Shown here: piece after piece, positions 41,055-49,495 of the stretch
Layout of the letters: each line of letters starts with the position of its first letter
Numbering within the stretch: position 1 is the first letter of the stretch
DNA from: Eubacterium sp. MSJ-21
Lineage (GTDB): Bacteria > Bacillota > Clostridia > Lachnospirales > Lachnospiraceae
DNA: 64,000 nucleotides
Assembly (NCBI RefSeq): GCF_018918185.1
Contig: NZ_JAHLPZ010000004.1
Coordinates: forward strand, 168,128-232,127
Reading direction: 5' to 3'
Program-made: the position numbers and the translations under genes
Notes under the pieces: model-generated
The model's database searches: none
Told to the model about the DNA's origin: nothing
The model's input: only the letters and a program-made list of their open reading frames with translations

Positions 41055-42845
41055 TTAAATACAATTCTTCACTTTCGGCATTGCAAACCCAAATACCTGA
41101 GATTTCTTATTTATCTTTTCTACGCTCAGTCTTTTTACTGCCGCCTGTATATCCGCACATCGGACTGTCATATCTTCCAACTCTTCTGCCCGTTTTGTAC
41201 GTAGATGCCGAAGTCCCACCATACGCACACATGCTTCCATCAGTTTTCTCACCTCCCGTGCATTTCCAAAATCCGTAGACTTTTTTCGTTCTTCTATATA
41301 ATCCTGGAAATATTTCTGACAGGTTTTCGCTATCTGATAGCCTTGTACAGCTAACATCTGTTGTGCAATCTTCCACAACTCATCCGTTGTGTAATCAGCA
41401 AAATGTACCACCTGAGAAATTCTAGACGAAAGTCCCTCATCCAAGCCCAGGAACTCTGCCACTTCATCTTCATACATCGCAAAAATCACTGTTACATCTG
41501 AATAAATCTCCATAAACCGCACGAATTCTTTTACCGCTTCATCGATAAATCCACCTGATTCCCGATTCAGAAAAAATCCTGCTTCGTCTACGAAGAGAAC
41601 CCCTCCCCGCGCCTCTTCGAATTTCTTTGCAACTCTTGGTGCAGTATGCCCGACATATTTTCCAATCAAATCCTCTCTCGTACACACCACATATGCCGCA
41701 TTTCCGATTCCACTTTCCGCCAGAATCTCGGCAAATAATTGCGCTGACGTTGTCTTTCCGGTTCCTGCCCGTCCACTAAAAATCAAATGCAGATGCATGT
41801 TCTTCAGATTCTTGTTACGCAACAACTCTCCTGCAAGCGCCTGATATTCCTCCGCCACCTGTTTCACCTCCAACAAGCCTGTCATCTTCTGCAATCTTGC
41901 AAATGCATCTTCGCCCCACGGTCCAAGCTCTATAAAATGCGCTTTTTTAAGTTCTGGTCCGCTTGTCAGTTTTCTTTCAATTGCATACATCTTTTTTTGC
42001 GCATGCTCTACTGCCTGATGAAGTATCCATGCCAAAGTCTCCTCATCCAGAACCGTCCGCTGTTTTACACGCTGCACGATTTTTTCCGCCGACAGATTCT
42101 CCGCTAACGTACAGTCAAACATTCCAACCGTCCTGGTTACGAGGTCTCTGTAATAGTCTTCCGGAACCTCTGGTATCTCAACAACAATTGTTTGAAACTG
42201 CTGCTGTAATTTCAGAAGCCATCCATCCGTACACTGTCTTTTCCGAATATGGATAAACTTTCGCTCACACGCACACGCTGCAATAACATCCAACGGATTT
42301 TCTGATCTGTCACTCTCTGTAATTCCTGTAAACAAAGTCGCAGAAACCGTTACCGCCTGCAATCGCCCCAGAAGATTAATATTCCTCTCTTCTCCCTGCT
42401 CCTTTTCGAAGTTCACATAGGCACAGGCATATGGCAACGCATGTGCTTCCGGATTCATCTCATCACACACAGCTTTATAACTGTCCGCTTCCTCCATCCC
42501 AAAATCAGCATAATCAAATCCAAACTCCTGCATTTCTTTCTGCTCTGCACGGATTCCGCACATATATGTCATAACGGAAGCTACCTTCTCTGCCATTCTT
42601 ACGTTGTCCGTGACTAACACAACCATCTTGGGGAATTCCCCTTCTGTACACCACCAGTCAGTTTTTAAACCCTGCAAATACGGAATCTGCAACCACTGTT
42701 TTTCCACCCCATTTATAATTGTCTGCTTGGGATTTACCATATATAACATATGCATCGCATATACACTTCCCATCGCAGAAGGAACTGCCACGCTTTCCGT
42801 TTTCACAACCGGATAATTCTCATAAATCCTATCTTTCCACTTCAT
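41055..42845 (-). CDS. CbxX/SpoVK-type AAA+ ATPase with degenerate first half, first gene of the operon
   Basis: 596 aa. The second half is a CbxX/CfqX (SpoVK-like) AAA+ domain: Walker A IFSGRAGTGKTTSAQ (about 355-368), pore loop and GKYVGHTAPRVAKKFEEARG, Walker B GGVLFVDEAGFFLN near 418-428, sensor IFAMYEDEVAEFLGL, arginine LSSRISQVVHF. The first 290 residues keep strand and sensor-like patterns (MVVLVTDNVRMAEKV, EIPEVPEDYYRDLVTRT) but no P-loop, so may be a dead AAA-like domain. Start 42845 has AGAGG seven bases upstream. Confidence 0.85.
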   Translation of the reverse strand: MKWKDRIYENYPVVKTESVAVPSAMGSVYAMHMLYMVNPKQTIINGVEKQWLQIPYLQGLKTDWWCTEGEFPKMVVLVTDNVRMAEKVASVMTYMCGIRAEQKEMQEFGFDYADFGMEEADSYKAVCDEMNPEAHALPYACAYVNFEKEQGEERNINLLGRLQAVTVSATLFTGITESDRSENPLDVIAACACERKFIHIRKRQCTDGWLLKLQQQFQTIVVEIPEVPEDYYRDLVTRTVGMFDCTLAENLSAEKIVQRVKQRTVLDEETLAWILHQAVEHAQKKMYAIERKLTSGPELKKAHFIELGPWGEDAFARLQKMTGLLEVKQVAEEYQALAGELLRNKNLKNMHLHLIFSGRAGTGKTTSAQLFAEILAESGIGNAAYVVCTREDLIGKYVGHTAPRVAKKFEEARGGVLFVDEAGFFLNRESGGFIDEAVKEFVRFMEIYSDVTVIFAMYEDEVAEFLGLDEGLSSRISQVVHFADYTTDELWKIAQQMLAVQGYQIAKTCQKYFQDYIEERKKSTDFGNAREVRKLMEACVRMVGLRHLRTKRAEELEDMTVRCADIQAAVKRLSVEKINKKSQVFGFAMPKVKNCI

Positions 42846-42962
42846 ATGCATCCTCTTTTCTACCTATATCGTTGATGGTTTCTATTACTATTTCCGCTTG
42901 TTTATTGAAATTATATTGTTTAAAACCGAATAAAATCTTTCCAAAATCTGTTTATTTGCAAA

Positions 42963-42988
42963 AAAAATAGAGCTTTCGCTCTATTTTT
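42963..42988. terminator. Terminator after the ferritin-like/CotF gene
   Basis: AAAAATAGAGC and GCTCTATTTTT pair with a TTTC loop; T-rich on both strands. It separates the spore-coat-like gene from the AAA+/VWA operon. Confidence 0.85.
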
Positions 42989-43010
42989 CATTTATACTAT
43001 TGCTTTGTGC

Positions 43011-43469
43011 TTACGCCATACCATTTGCAGTTTTGTATTTGTAGATCATCTCTGCATGATTCTGTTCTTCAATCTGTATATCTGCAAGCAGCTTCCGCAG
43101 TGCTGTATTCGCAAATGCAAACACATCGGTATTGTATTCACCGGACACCAGCTTCTCTGTTCCGATACAATCTGTCGCGAGAAATGCGTCGTGCTTCTTA
43201 TCCTCAGAATTATCCAATGTCCCATACGTCACCTTTGGCTCATAGTCTTTGCCCTGTGTATCGTTGCAATCGCACGCCGGAACAGAACCATCTAACACCT
43301 GCTGCAACGTATCGTAATGCTTCTGCTCTTCCTTCTGAATTGTCTCAAACAGACTTTTTAACTCCGGATCTTTCGCCTGCGTTGCGTACTTTCCATACTT
43401 TTCCACACAGCTCTGCTCCTGTGTCTGTAAATCCTGAATCAGGGTACGTTCTTTCTCTTTTAATTCCAT
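43011..43469 (-). CDS. CotF-like spore coat / ferritin-like protein
   Basis: 152 aa, two long helical segments each with a paired motif: LIQDLQTQEQSCVEKYGKYA with ETIQKEEQKHYDTLQQVLDG, and LATDCIGTEKLVSGEYN with LLADIQIEEQNHAEMIYKYK. The EExxH repeats form a ferritin-like four-helix arrangement as in the CotF spore coat family. The pattern points to a spore-forming ancestor or a redox/iron role. AAGGAG precedes the ATG. It stands alone with its own terminator. Confidence 0.75.
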   Translation of the reverse strand: MELKEKERTLIQDLQTQEQSCVEKYGKYATQAKDPELKSLFETIQKEEQKHYDTLQQVLDGSVPACDCNDTQGKDYEPKVTYGTLDNSEDKKHDAFLATDCIGTEKLVSGEYNTDVFAFANTALRKLLADIQIEEQNHAEMIYKYKTANGMA

Positions 43470-43557
43470 TGCTTTGACTCCTTTTATTTTGTCATATTTT
43501 TATCGCAATGGTATTATTGACAGATATGTTTGGTTTTATGCCTTTGTCTGCATCAGA

Positions 43558-43989
43558 CTATAAAACAAGCTGAAACCCATAACAATTTTTAGCAAATCCA
43601 TAATGTTCGTAAAAGCCATGTGCCTCCACACGCGGCAGCCCGGAATCCAATATCAATGCTTTACAATCTTTCTCTTTTGATTTTTCTTTTACATAATCCA
43701 ACAAAAACTTTCCATACCCTTTTCCGCGATCCTCTTTGTTCGTGATCAGACTTGCCACATAACAGGTACACCCTGTCATCCAAAATGTTTCAAAATAGCT
43801 ACCATGACACAATCCATGATAATTTCCTGCGTCATCTAACACAAAGTACACAAAACTATTTGCGTCTGCAAGCACTTTCTCATATACCTTTTTCGTTTCT
43901 TCATAGTCATATGTGTTAAATGTCCAAAGCTTCTCAAAATAGGAAAATGCAATATCATAATCTTCCATTGTTGCAATTTTTATCTGCAT
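43558..43989 (-). CDS. GNAT-family N-acetyltransferase
   Basis: 143 aa. CYVASLITNKEDRGKGYGKF carries the acetyl-CoA-binding R-G-K-G-Y-G loop and EAHGFYEHYGFAKNCYGFQL is the usual C-terminal block. Single-domain acetyltransferase; acceptor unknown. GAGGAG lies about 12 bases upstream of the ATG. Confidence 0.88.
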   Translation of the reverse strand: MQIKIATMEDYDIAFSYFEKLWTFNTYDYEETKKVYEKVLADANSFVYFVLDDAGNYHGLCHGSYFETFWMTGCTCYVASLITNKEDRGKGYGKFLLDYVKEKSKEKDCKALILDSGLPRVEAHGFYEHYGFAKNCYGFQLVL

Positions 43990-44087
43990 AAGCAGTCACA
44001 CTCCTCTTTTACTGATATTTTCCCTAACTTATATCATCCTCCAAGGATATGCAACAGACATTCTACAGAATCTTTCAAATAAAAATA

Positions 44088-44129
44088 TAAAGGCACTTTC
44101 GTTTTTATATTTAACAAAAAGTGCCTTTA
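44088..44129. terminator. Terminator between the MIF-like and GNAT genes
   Basis: AAAGGCAC (44089-44096) pairs with GTGCCTTT (44121-44128) and A/T-rich inner pairs extend it. It terminates the minus-strand MIF-like transcript. Confidence 0.65.
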
Positions 44130-44144
44130 TTCGTTCTTTTATAA

Positions 44145-44489
44145 TTAGAAATTGCCGCCGTTCCAGCCCCAGTTTGCAACTGCCTGATACTTCACATACA
44201 CATGATCCGGTGCAATTCCGAGCACATCCTCGAATATCTTGCAAATCTCGCCCGTCAGCTTGGAAAACGCAGACGGATTCTCGCTCCCATACACACTTAC
44301 CTCCACCATTGCCATCGGCTGATCCTTTGCTCCTCGGAAGTAAAGCTTATACTCCGGCTCAAAGCCAACCATAAGCCAGCTCTCCGACTTCCCTGGAATC
44401 GCTGTAATCGCCTGTCCCAGTCTTGACTTGATTTCCTGCTCCTGATCCTCACTCAATGCTACACTGATTTTTGAATTGATAAATGGCAT
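44145..44489 (-). CDS. MIF/phenylpyruvate tautomerase family protein
   Basis: 114 aa, the normal length of macrophage-migration-inhibitory-factor homologs. MPFINSKISV gives the N-terminal catalytic Pro after Met removal, and PDHVYVKYQAVANWGWNGGNF is the C-terminal MIF signature. Members catalyse keto-enol tautomerisation of phenylpyruvate-like substrates; bacterial roles are not settled. AGGAGG precedes the start. The 96-aa hypothetical gene is 15 bases upstream, so they may be one operon. Confidence 0.88.
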   Translation of the reverse strand: MPFINSKISVALSEDQEQEIKSRLGQAITAIPGKSESWLMVGFEPEYKLYFRGAKDQPMAMVEVSVYGSENPSAFSKLTGEICKIFEDVLGIAPDHVYVKYQAVANWGWNGGNF

Positions 44490-44504
44490 TTGTTTGTCCT
44501 CCTC

Positions 44505-44795
44505 TTATTCGTCCTCATCCGGTATTCCCGTATGAAGAAATTCATTCCACTTCTTATTGATCTCTTCCAATTCCTTCTTCTCCATGATTCGGTTCCGGTC
44601 ATCCAGTATCGCCAGCATCTCATCCGCCACATCCTCCAGTCTTGGATTCGAATACCGATACAGATATCCCATCATCCGTGTCGCCGTAAAATCGGTGTTC
44701 AGATTCTTCGTCACAATATCCGCAAATTCCTCTGGATATCCAAGGCGAAGCATAATGTTATAAAGTTGTATGCTCTGTGGAGATTTTGGTTTCAT
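44505..44795 (-). CDS. Hypothetical small helical protein (96 aa)
   Basis: Starts MKPKSPQSIQLYNIMLRLGY and contains EEFADIVTKNLNTDFTATRM then YLYRYSNPRLEDVADEMLAI; all helix, ending in acidic PDEDE. Similar short proteins are common in Lachnospiraceae, but I know no function. GGAAGGA precedes the ATG. It lies between the AlbA_2-type regulator and the MIF gene in the same orientation. Confidence 0.6.
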   Translation of the reverse strand: MKPKSPQSIQLYNIMLRLGYPEEFADIVTKNLNTDFTATRMMGYLYRYSNPRLEDVADEMLAILDDRNRIMEKKELEEINKKWNEFLHTGIPDEDE

Positions 44796-44810
44796 CTTAT
44801 AGTCCTTCCA

Positions 44811-46355
44811 TTATTTTATAAAGTATATCTTATCTCTGGTTTTTCCAGATGAATTTATAAGATTTAATTCTTCTGCTTTTTTCAATAATCTACTGGCTGT
44901 TTTTATCTGAACATCTAATAATTCGGCTGCTCTGGCACTATTAATTTCATTGTATTTCACTAAATAGGCAAGAATTCGCTGCATTCTTTCTTGCTCCAAT
45001 TCGGACATTGATTTGTTATTTAATTCAATCACTAATCTAGTCATTGATTCGGACATTGATTCGGACATTGATTCGGACATTTCAAATCCGTCCCTAATAC
45101 GAATAATCGTATTCAAATATGTCCTGTCATCATCCATATCAAATTCTGGTGCTGGCGAACCATTTTTCTTAAGTTCCCGTAAAATTTTCGGAATACCTGT
45201 ACCTTTTTTCTCAGATAAATCTATTTCCTTGAATAATTCTCCAATTCTTCGATTACGATATTTTCTGCCTCTTATTTTTCCCTCTTTAAAATAATCAAGA
45301 TTAATCCATTTTGCAAGTCCTGGATAATTTAAAATCTGAATACTATCCACATAAATACGGATTTCGACCGGTTCAGCCTCACGATATGACTTATGAAATA
45401 CTGCATTTACCAAAGCTTCCTCTAATGCATTATATGGATAATTATAAAATCTTATGGCTTCTGCCTGTCCCTGTATCTTTTCAACTTTCTGCTCAATGAC
45501 TGTATTCTTGATATAATCCAATGCATCCATAACCTGCTTCCAGATCGGTCCTGTAAATGTTTTTTCAATAAAATCATCAGAAGCTTCTGCATCTTTAGTA
45601 TTAAATCTTATCAATTCAATGTAAGCTCCAGGAATCAGTTTTTCCGGATGTTCCGTAAACATCAAAACACCAATATTTCTAATGTCTAATTCTGTGTCCG
45701 TTTCATCTGCTACTTCCTGTGCAATTAGCAAATCTTCTAATGTGCAATTATTCAGTTCATTTATCAGACTGCTATTGCTCTTTCTGATAAAATCTTCAAT
45801 ATATCCTCTTCTAATATCATCAATCTTAGCTTTTCGGTTTATTCTATCATCAAAAGGAACAGAATTAAATTTATCATATAGTTCTGATATCTCATCTTGC
45901 TTTGCATCCGTTGTAAGTGATGCTGGGCGTATCCAATATTTCATATTTTTATCAATTTTCCCGCCTTTAACACTATACACCGATTGTGGTGCCTGATATG
46001 GTCCACTATCACCTGCTGGACACCATAAGTATATAAGATATGTTTCAGAGTTCTTATAATTAACAATCTCCATTCTTGGAATGTATCTTGGAACAATCAT
46101 ATTACAATACTGAAATATCTCCTGCTGGATTGAATCTAATTCTTCCTTTTGCACACCTGCAAGCGGAAATACCGGCATTCCGTTTTCCTCTTTTACTCCA
46201 ATTACAATATATCCACCATTCGAATTATCATAATCGTTCGCAAAAGCACAAATAGAATGAATAATATCATTCGGATTCCAACCATTTTTATATTCAACTC
46301 GATCGTGTTCCACAACGCGGCCTTCTAATAGTGTTTCTATTTTCAATGGTATCAT
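44811..46355 (-). CDS. AlbA_2/Schlafen-like DNA-binding ATPase-type regulator
   Basis: 514 aa. N-terminal AlbA_2 (divergent AAA_4) domain: VEHDRVEYKNGWNPNDIIHS, then GGYIVIGVKEENGMPVF. The central HATPase_c_4-like part has EALVNAVFHKSYREAEPVEI and RNRRIGELFKEIDLSEKKGT, and the C-terminus is a winged helix (NEINSARAAELLDVQIKTAS). A SESM repeat (12-bp DNA repeat near 45044-45085) links the last two. Such proteins act as transcriptional regulators and often accompany mobile or defence loci. The ATG at 46355 has GGAGG eight bases upstream. Confidence 0.8.
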   Translation of the reverse strand: MIPLKIETLLEGRVVEHDRVEYKNGWNPNDIIHSICAFANDYDNSNGGYIVIGVKEENGMPVFPLAGVQKEELDSIQQEIFQYCNMIVPRYIPRMEIVNYKNSETYLIYLWCPAGDSGPYQAPQSVYSVKGGKIDKNMKYWIRPASLTTDAKQDEISELYDKFNSVPFDDRINRKAKIDDIRRGYIEDFIRKSNSSLINELNNCTLEDLLIAQEVADETDTELDIRNIGVLMFTEHPEKLIPGAYIELIRFNTKDAEASDDFIEKTFTGPIWKQVMDALDYIKNTVIEQKVEKIQGQAEAIRFYNYPYNALEEALVNAVFHKSYREAEPVEIRIYVDSIQILNYPGLAKWINLDYFKEGKIRGRKYRNRRIGELFKEIDLSEKKGTGIPKILRELKKNGSPAPEFDMDDDRTYLNTIIRIRDGFEMSESMSESMSESMTRLVIELNNKSMSELEQERMQRILAYLVKYNEINSARAAELLDVQIKTASRLLKKAEELNLINSSGKTRDKIYFIK

Positions 46356-46488
46356 CAATATCTCCTCCTTCCCTCAAGTTCTTATATTGGTTTAAAATAT
46401 TCCACTCCTTATTTTACAAATTCTAAAAAATCAGTAGAATTATAGCACAGAAATAATATTTCATAAACGAAGAATTTCTCTACAGTTT

Positions 46489-46956
46489 CTATTTAGAATC
46501 CAAATTTTCGTTTTTATAAAACCGAATCTTATCTCCTATTTCCTCATCGATTTTTTTACTGATTTCCTTAATTTCTTTTAATAAGTTTTTATTTGATAAA
46601 TATATACTTTGTAGAATATTTAAATCGATACCCGTATATCTTTCTAAAAAACCACTCCTATTTAATTCATTACTAACAATTATACTTAATGCCTGCATTT
46701 GCTTAATATAATCATTTAACGAAAACATACTGCCATTCGCCTTTTTCTTTCCGGCATAATTTCTTGTATATCGTCTGTTATCCTCTGTTTTGATCAAAAT
46801 GCTCTCTCGTTTTAGATTATATAGCATATTCTGAATTTGTTTTTTTGTATAAACTCCCTGTCCGTATTCTTCATCTACCATACTCTTTACTTCCTTGGAA
46901 CTGTACTCTTTATTACTCTGAAAAGTCTGTAACACATATTCTCTCAATCTACTCAT
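46489..46956 (-). CDS. Hypothetical winged-helix-like protein (155 aa)
   Basis: Residues 1-65 (LREYVLQTFQSNKEYSSKEV, KQIQNMLYNLKRESILIKTE) have the spacing of a winged-helix DNA-binding domain, followed by a helical C-terminus possibly forming a coiled coil (LLKEIKEISKKIDEEIGDKI). I cannot assign a family. No good ribosome site is seen, but a perfect 26-bp palindrome ends 12 bases upstream of the start. AT-rich like its XRE neighbour. Confidence 0.5.
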   Translation of the reverse strand: MSRLREYVLQTFQSNKEYSSKEVKSMVDEEYGQGVYTKKQIQNMLYNLKRESILIKTEDNRRYTRNYAGKKKANGSMFSLNDYIKQMQALSIIVSNELNRSGFLERYTGIDLNILQSIYLSNKNLLKEIKEISKKIDEEIGDKIRFYKNENLDSK

Positions 46957-46967
46957 AATGTACCCAT

Positions 46968-46993
46968 ATGATAATTTACATGTAAATTATCAT
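46968..46993. promoter_or_regulatory. Perfect 26-bp palindrome, likely operator
   Basis: Half-site ATGATAATTTACA followed by its exact complement TGTAAATTATCAT, centred between 46980 and 46981, immediately upstream of the 155-aa gene and downstream of the XRE gene. Length and symmetry suit a dimeric regulator site; the XRE or the winged-helix protein are candidates. Confidence 0.6.
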
Positions 46994-47047
46994 TTTCTTC
47001 CTTCCTTTGCTTTTTGAATTTTCTCTACATCTTATGATTTTTCTTAA

Positions 47048-47233
47048 TCAATCTCCTAAAATCTTGCCTATATCACAATTATAAAACTTCGCAGCCCGTT
47101 TTACCTCTTCTTCGGTTAATGGAACTTCGTAACGTTCACGTCTTCCATACTGTGTTGCAGTCATACAAAAAGCATTTGCTACCTTTTTCTGTGTATAGCC
47201 GTGCTTTTCCCTTAATTTTTTTAAATTATTCAT
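47048..47233 (-). CDS. Small XRE-family regulator (61 aa)
   Basis: A single Cro/C1 helix-turn-helix: MNNLKKLREKHGYTQKKVAN then TATQYGRRERYEVPLTEEEV and KRAAKFYNCDIGKILGD. ATG at 47233 has AAGGAG seven bases away. A pronounced palindrome follows downstream and may be its binding site. Confidence 0.82.
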   Translation of the reverse strand: MNNLKKLREKHGYTQKKVANAFCMTATQYGRRERYEVPLTEEEVKRAAKFYNCDIGKILGD

Positions 47234-47383
47234 TCTTTCTCCTTTTATCAATCTGTATTTTTACTAAGTATAAGTCACATATATGTATTTCTCAATTGCA
47301 TTTGCGAATTTCGCACTTTTTTCTGTAATATATCTAGTTCATAAAAAAATCTAGCTTATTCACGTTACAAATTTGCGCTTATA

Positions 47384-47419
47384 AAAAAGCCTGTAAGGAT
47401 ACATCCTTACAGGCTTTTT
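47384..47419. terminator. Bidirectional terminator
   Basis: AAAAAGCCTGTAAGGAT pairs with ATCCTTACAGGCTTTTT around a two-base centre; A-run and T-run on both sides. Terminates the ArsC-like transcript. Confidence 0.9.
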
Positions 47420-47437
47420 AACCTCTTACTACTTTCT

Positions 47438-47788
47438 CTATCTTAACTTTTCCTTCCACTCCGCTTCCTTAAAGCCAACAAGCACCTTATCTTCATCCAC
47501 AACCAAAGGACGTTTCACTAACATGCCATTCGTCGCAAGGAGCTTAATCTGTTCTTCCTCACTCATTTCTGAAAGCTTGTCCTTTAACTTCATTTCCTTG
47601 TAGAGCATGCCGCTCGTATTGAAGAACTTCTTAAACGGAAGTCCACTTCTTTTATACCACATCTTTAACTCTTCCGCCGATGGATTCGCCTCTACGATAT
47701 GACGCTCGGTATACACGATCTTATTTTCATCCAACCACTTCTTTGCCTTCTGACAAGTAGAACATTTAGGGTAACATATAAATTCCAT
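47438..47788 (-). CDS. Arsenate reductase (ArsC)/Spx family thioredoxin-fold protein
   Basis: 116 aa. FICYPKCSTCQKAKKWLDEN has the CxxC redox motif of the ArsC/Spx/YffB fold, and MLVKRPLVVDEDKVLVGF is the family C-terminal block with the conserved RP. Could be a glutaredoxin-like reductase or an Spx-type regulator; the lack of other ars genes leaves this open. AAGGAG precedes the start. DGK gene is 81 bases upstream. Confidence 0.85.
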   Translation of the reverse strand: MEFICYPKCSTCQKAKKWLDENKIVYTERHIVEANPSAEELKMWYKRSGLPFKKFFNTSGMLYKEMKLKDKLSEMSEEEQIKLLATNGMLVKRPLVVDEDKVLVGFKEAEWKEKLR

Positions 47789-47869
47789 TGTGCATCTCCT
47801 TTTCTATGTACATAGCCATAATTTCTCAGTCCATAACATCTTTTCACACTTCATTCTATCAACTTTATA

Positions 47870-48853
47870 CTATCGCACAAACCGTAGCTTGCCCTTACTT
47901 TCCCAGATAACCTCGCTTACCTGATATGGCGTCTCACCATCCATATGTATCCACTGCGGTGTCTCCGTCACCAGACGCATCTTCTTACACCTGTGATTCG
48001 TAATATCTTTAAACAACAAATGCTTTTTGAAATAAACAAGCACAACTGCAAGAAGAAGTTTCAGCCTTGACATGCCTTTCACAAGGCAGACATCCAATCT
48101 TCCATCTGTCGGATCTGCGTTTGGGCAAAATGGGATTCCACCACCTTCATACATATGATTCATCCCAACGACGAAGAACAACTCCGGAAGCTTCATCACC
48201 GGCGCATCGTCCAGGTATAATTTTGCACGTACCGTTTTCTTTGCAAATATCTGCTTAACGCCGATCATCACATACACCAATTTACCAAGATGAATCTTAT
48301 TTAACACCGTTTTCAGCCGGCTCCGGCTGACCTCTTCGCAGATATTTGCATCATAGCCAACCCCAGAACTAATTAAAAATCGTTTTGCACTGCTTCCCTG
48401 ATGATTCGTTGTCACTTCTCCATAATCAAGCGCAATTTCCTCCGGATTTTCAAGCAGATGCGTAATTGCACGTTCCACATTCTTTTCCAAATGCATATTT
48501 CTGGCGAAATCATTTCCGGATCCTGTCTGAATACACGATAACGTCGTATGATCAAATTCCTGAATCCCATTTAGGACTTCATTTAATGTTCCATCGCCGC
48601 CAATCACTAAAATATTGATATCTTCCTCATTTTCCCGGACCACTTCCTTGCTTTGATCCATAACAGCCGTTTCGTTTAAAGCCATGTTCCTTCCTGCTGT
48701 AAGTTTCCCTGCAACCATCGTTGCTTCTCCCGGCTTCCGCAGTACATACACCTTATACGCCACGTTTTTTCGGTCTAATATGTCTTTTATCTCCCTCCAT
48801 GCATCCATTCCTTTTCCAGAAGATGAGGTCGGATTTACGATTATATGGTACAT
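47870..48853 (-). CDS. Diacylglycerol/lipid kinase family protein (DagK-like)
   Basis: 327 aa. IIVNPTSSSGKGMDAWREI begins the catalytic domain, VIGGDGTLNEVLNG is the nucleotide-binding GGDGT motif, and TGSGNDFARNM and PNADPTDGRLDVCLVKGM complete the lipid-kinase signatures. It likely phosphorylates diacylglycerol or another lipid at the membrane face. An insertion around residues 70-85 (NMALNETAVMDQSKEV) is unusual for the family. Start at 48853 follows AAAGGA. Upstream is the 132-aa hypothetical. Confidence 0.9.
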   Translation of the reverse strand: MYHIIVNPTSSSGKGMDAWREIKDILDRKNVAYKVYVLRKPGEATMVAGKLTAGRNMALNETAVMDQSKEVVRENEEDINILVIGGDGTLNEVLNGIQEFDHTTLSCIQTGSGNDFARNMHLEKNVERAITHLLENPEEIALDYGEVTTNHQGSSAKRFLISSGVGYDANICEEVSRSRLKTVLNKIHLGKLVYVMIGVKQIFAKKTVRAKLYLDDAPVMKLPELFFVVGMNHMYEGGGIPFCPNADPTDGRLDVCLVKGMSRLKLLLAVVLVYFKKHLLFKDITNHRCKKMRLVTETPQWIHMDGETPYQVSEVIWESKGKLRFVR

Positions 48854-48877
48854 TCTTGTTATCCTTTCCACACGCCG

Positions 48878-49276
48878 CTATCTCTCGATAGCAGGCGTAT
48901 CTTCATATAGCTGATACTGCAACTTCGTGCGTGCTCCACGGTAGTCGTTTTGCACAACCAATGTGTAACGGGCCCCCTGGAAGGCAACATAGTTCCTGCC
49001 GTCCCTCGCAAAGAACGATACCTGCACCCGCTCCTGCCAGATCTCCTCTGGCAGCTGCTTCTGCAAAACCCGCTCCGCAAAACGGATTGCAATATCCTCA
49101 AAGCTGTACTGGCGCTCCCGCTTATTCTCCACATAGTAGAGATACAGCTTCTGGACATAACACTCGGACACAGCTTCCATCTGCTTGAAGTAGCTGCCGA
49201 GCATCATATAAACTGCATAATTAAATGCATTCTGGTTATTTGTTGCCTTATCGATTGTAGTTGTTGTATTCATCAT
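48878..49276 (-). CDS. Hypothetical protein (132 aa)
   Basis: Starts MMNTTTTIDKATNNQNAFNY after AAGGAGG. Residues 20-130 are mixed, with YVQKLYLYYVENKRERQYSF and FFARDGRNYVAFQGARYTLV. No recognised domain and no membrane span. It lies 24 bases from the diacylglycerol kinase start in the same orientation, so they may be cotranscribed. Confidence 0.55.
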   Translation of the reverse strand: MMNTTTTIDKATNNQNAFNYAVYMMLGSYFKQMEAVSECYVQKLYLYYVENKRERQYSFEDIAIRFAERVLQKQLPEEIWQERVQVSFFARDGRNYVAFQGARYTLVVQNDYRGARTKLQYQLYEDTPAIER

Positions 49277-49319
49277 ACATACCTCCTTGAATAAAAACAA
49301 TAGATTTTTTGATAAAAAT

Positions 49320-49362
49320 AGGCAGACTTGTAGAACTGTCTATCTTCGTCCACAATCTGCCT
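49320..49362 (-). terminator. Terminator after the DUF308-type gene
   Basis: AGGCAGACTTGT pairs with ACAATCTGCCT across a 20-base loop; on the minus strand the stem is followed by ATTTTTATC. The remaining bases of the gap 49277-49495 show no further feature. Confidence 0.6.
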
Positions 49363-49495
49363 TCTTCGTTCTATTTAGTTTCATTCAAGAAAATACTCTG
49401 ATTTTCCGAAGCTGTTGTTAGTATAATGCATTCCGTTTAGATATACAAGACTTATTTCACCATTACAGTTAAACTCATAGTTCAATTACCTATAC

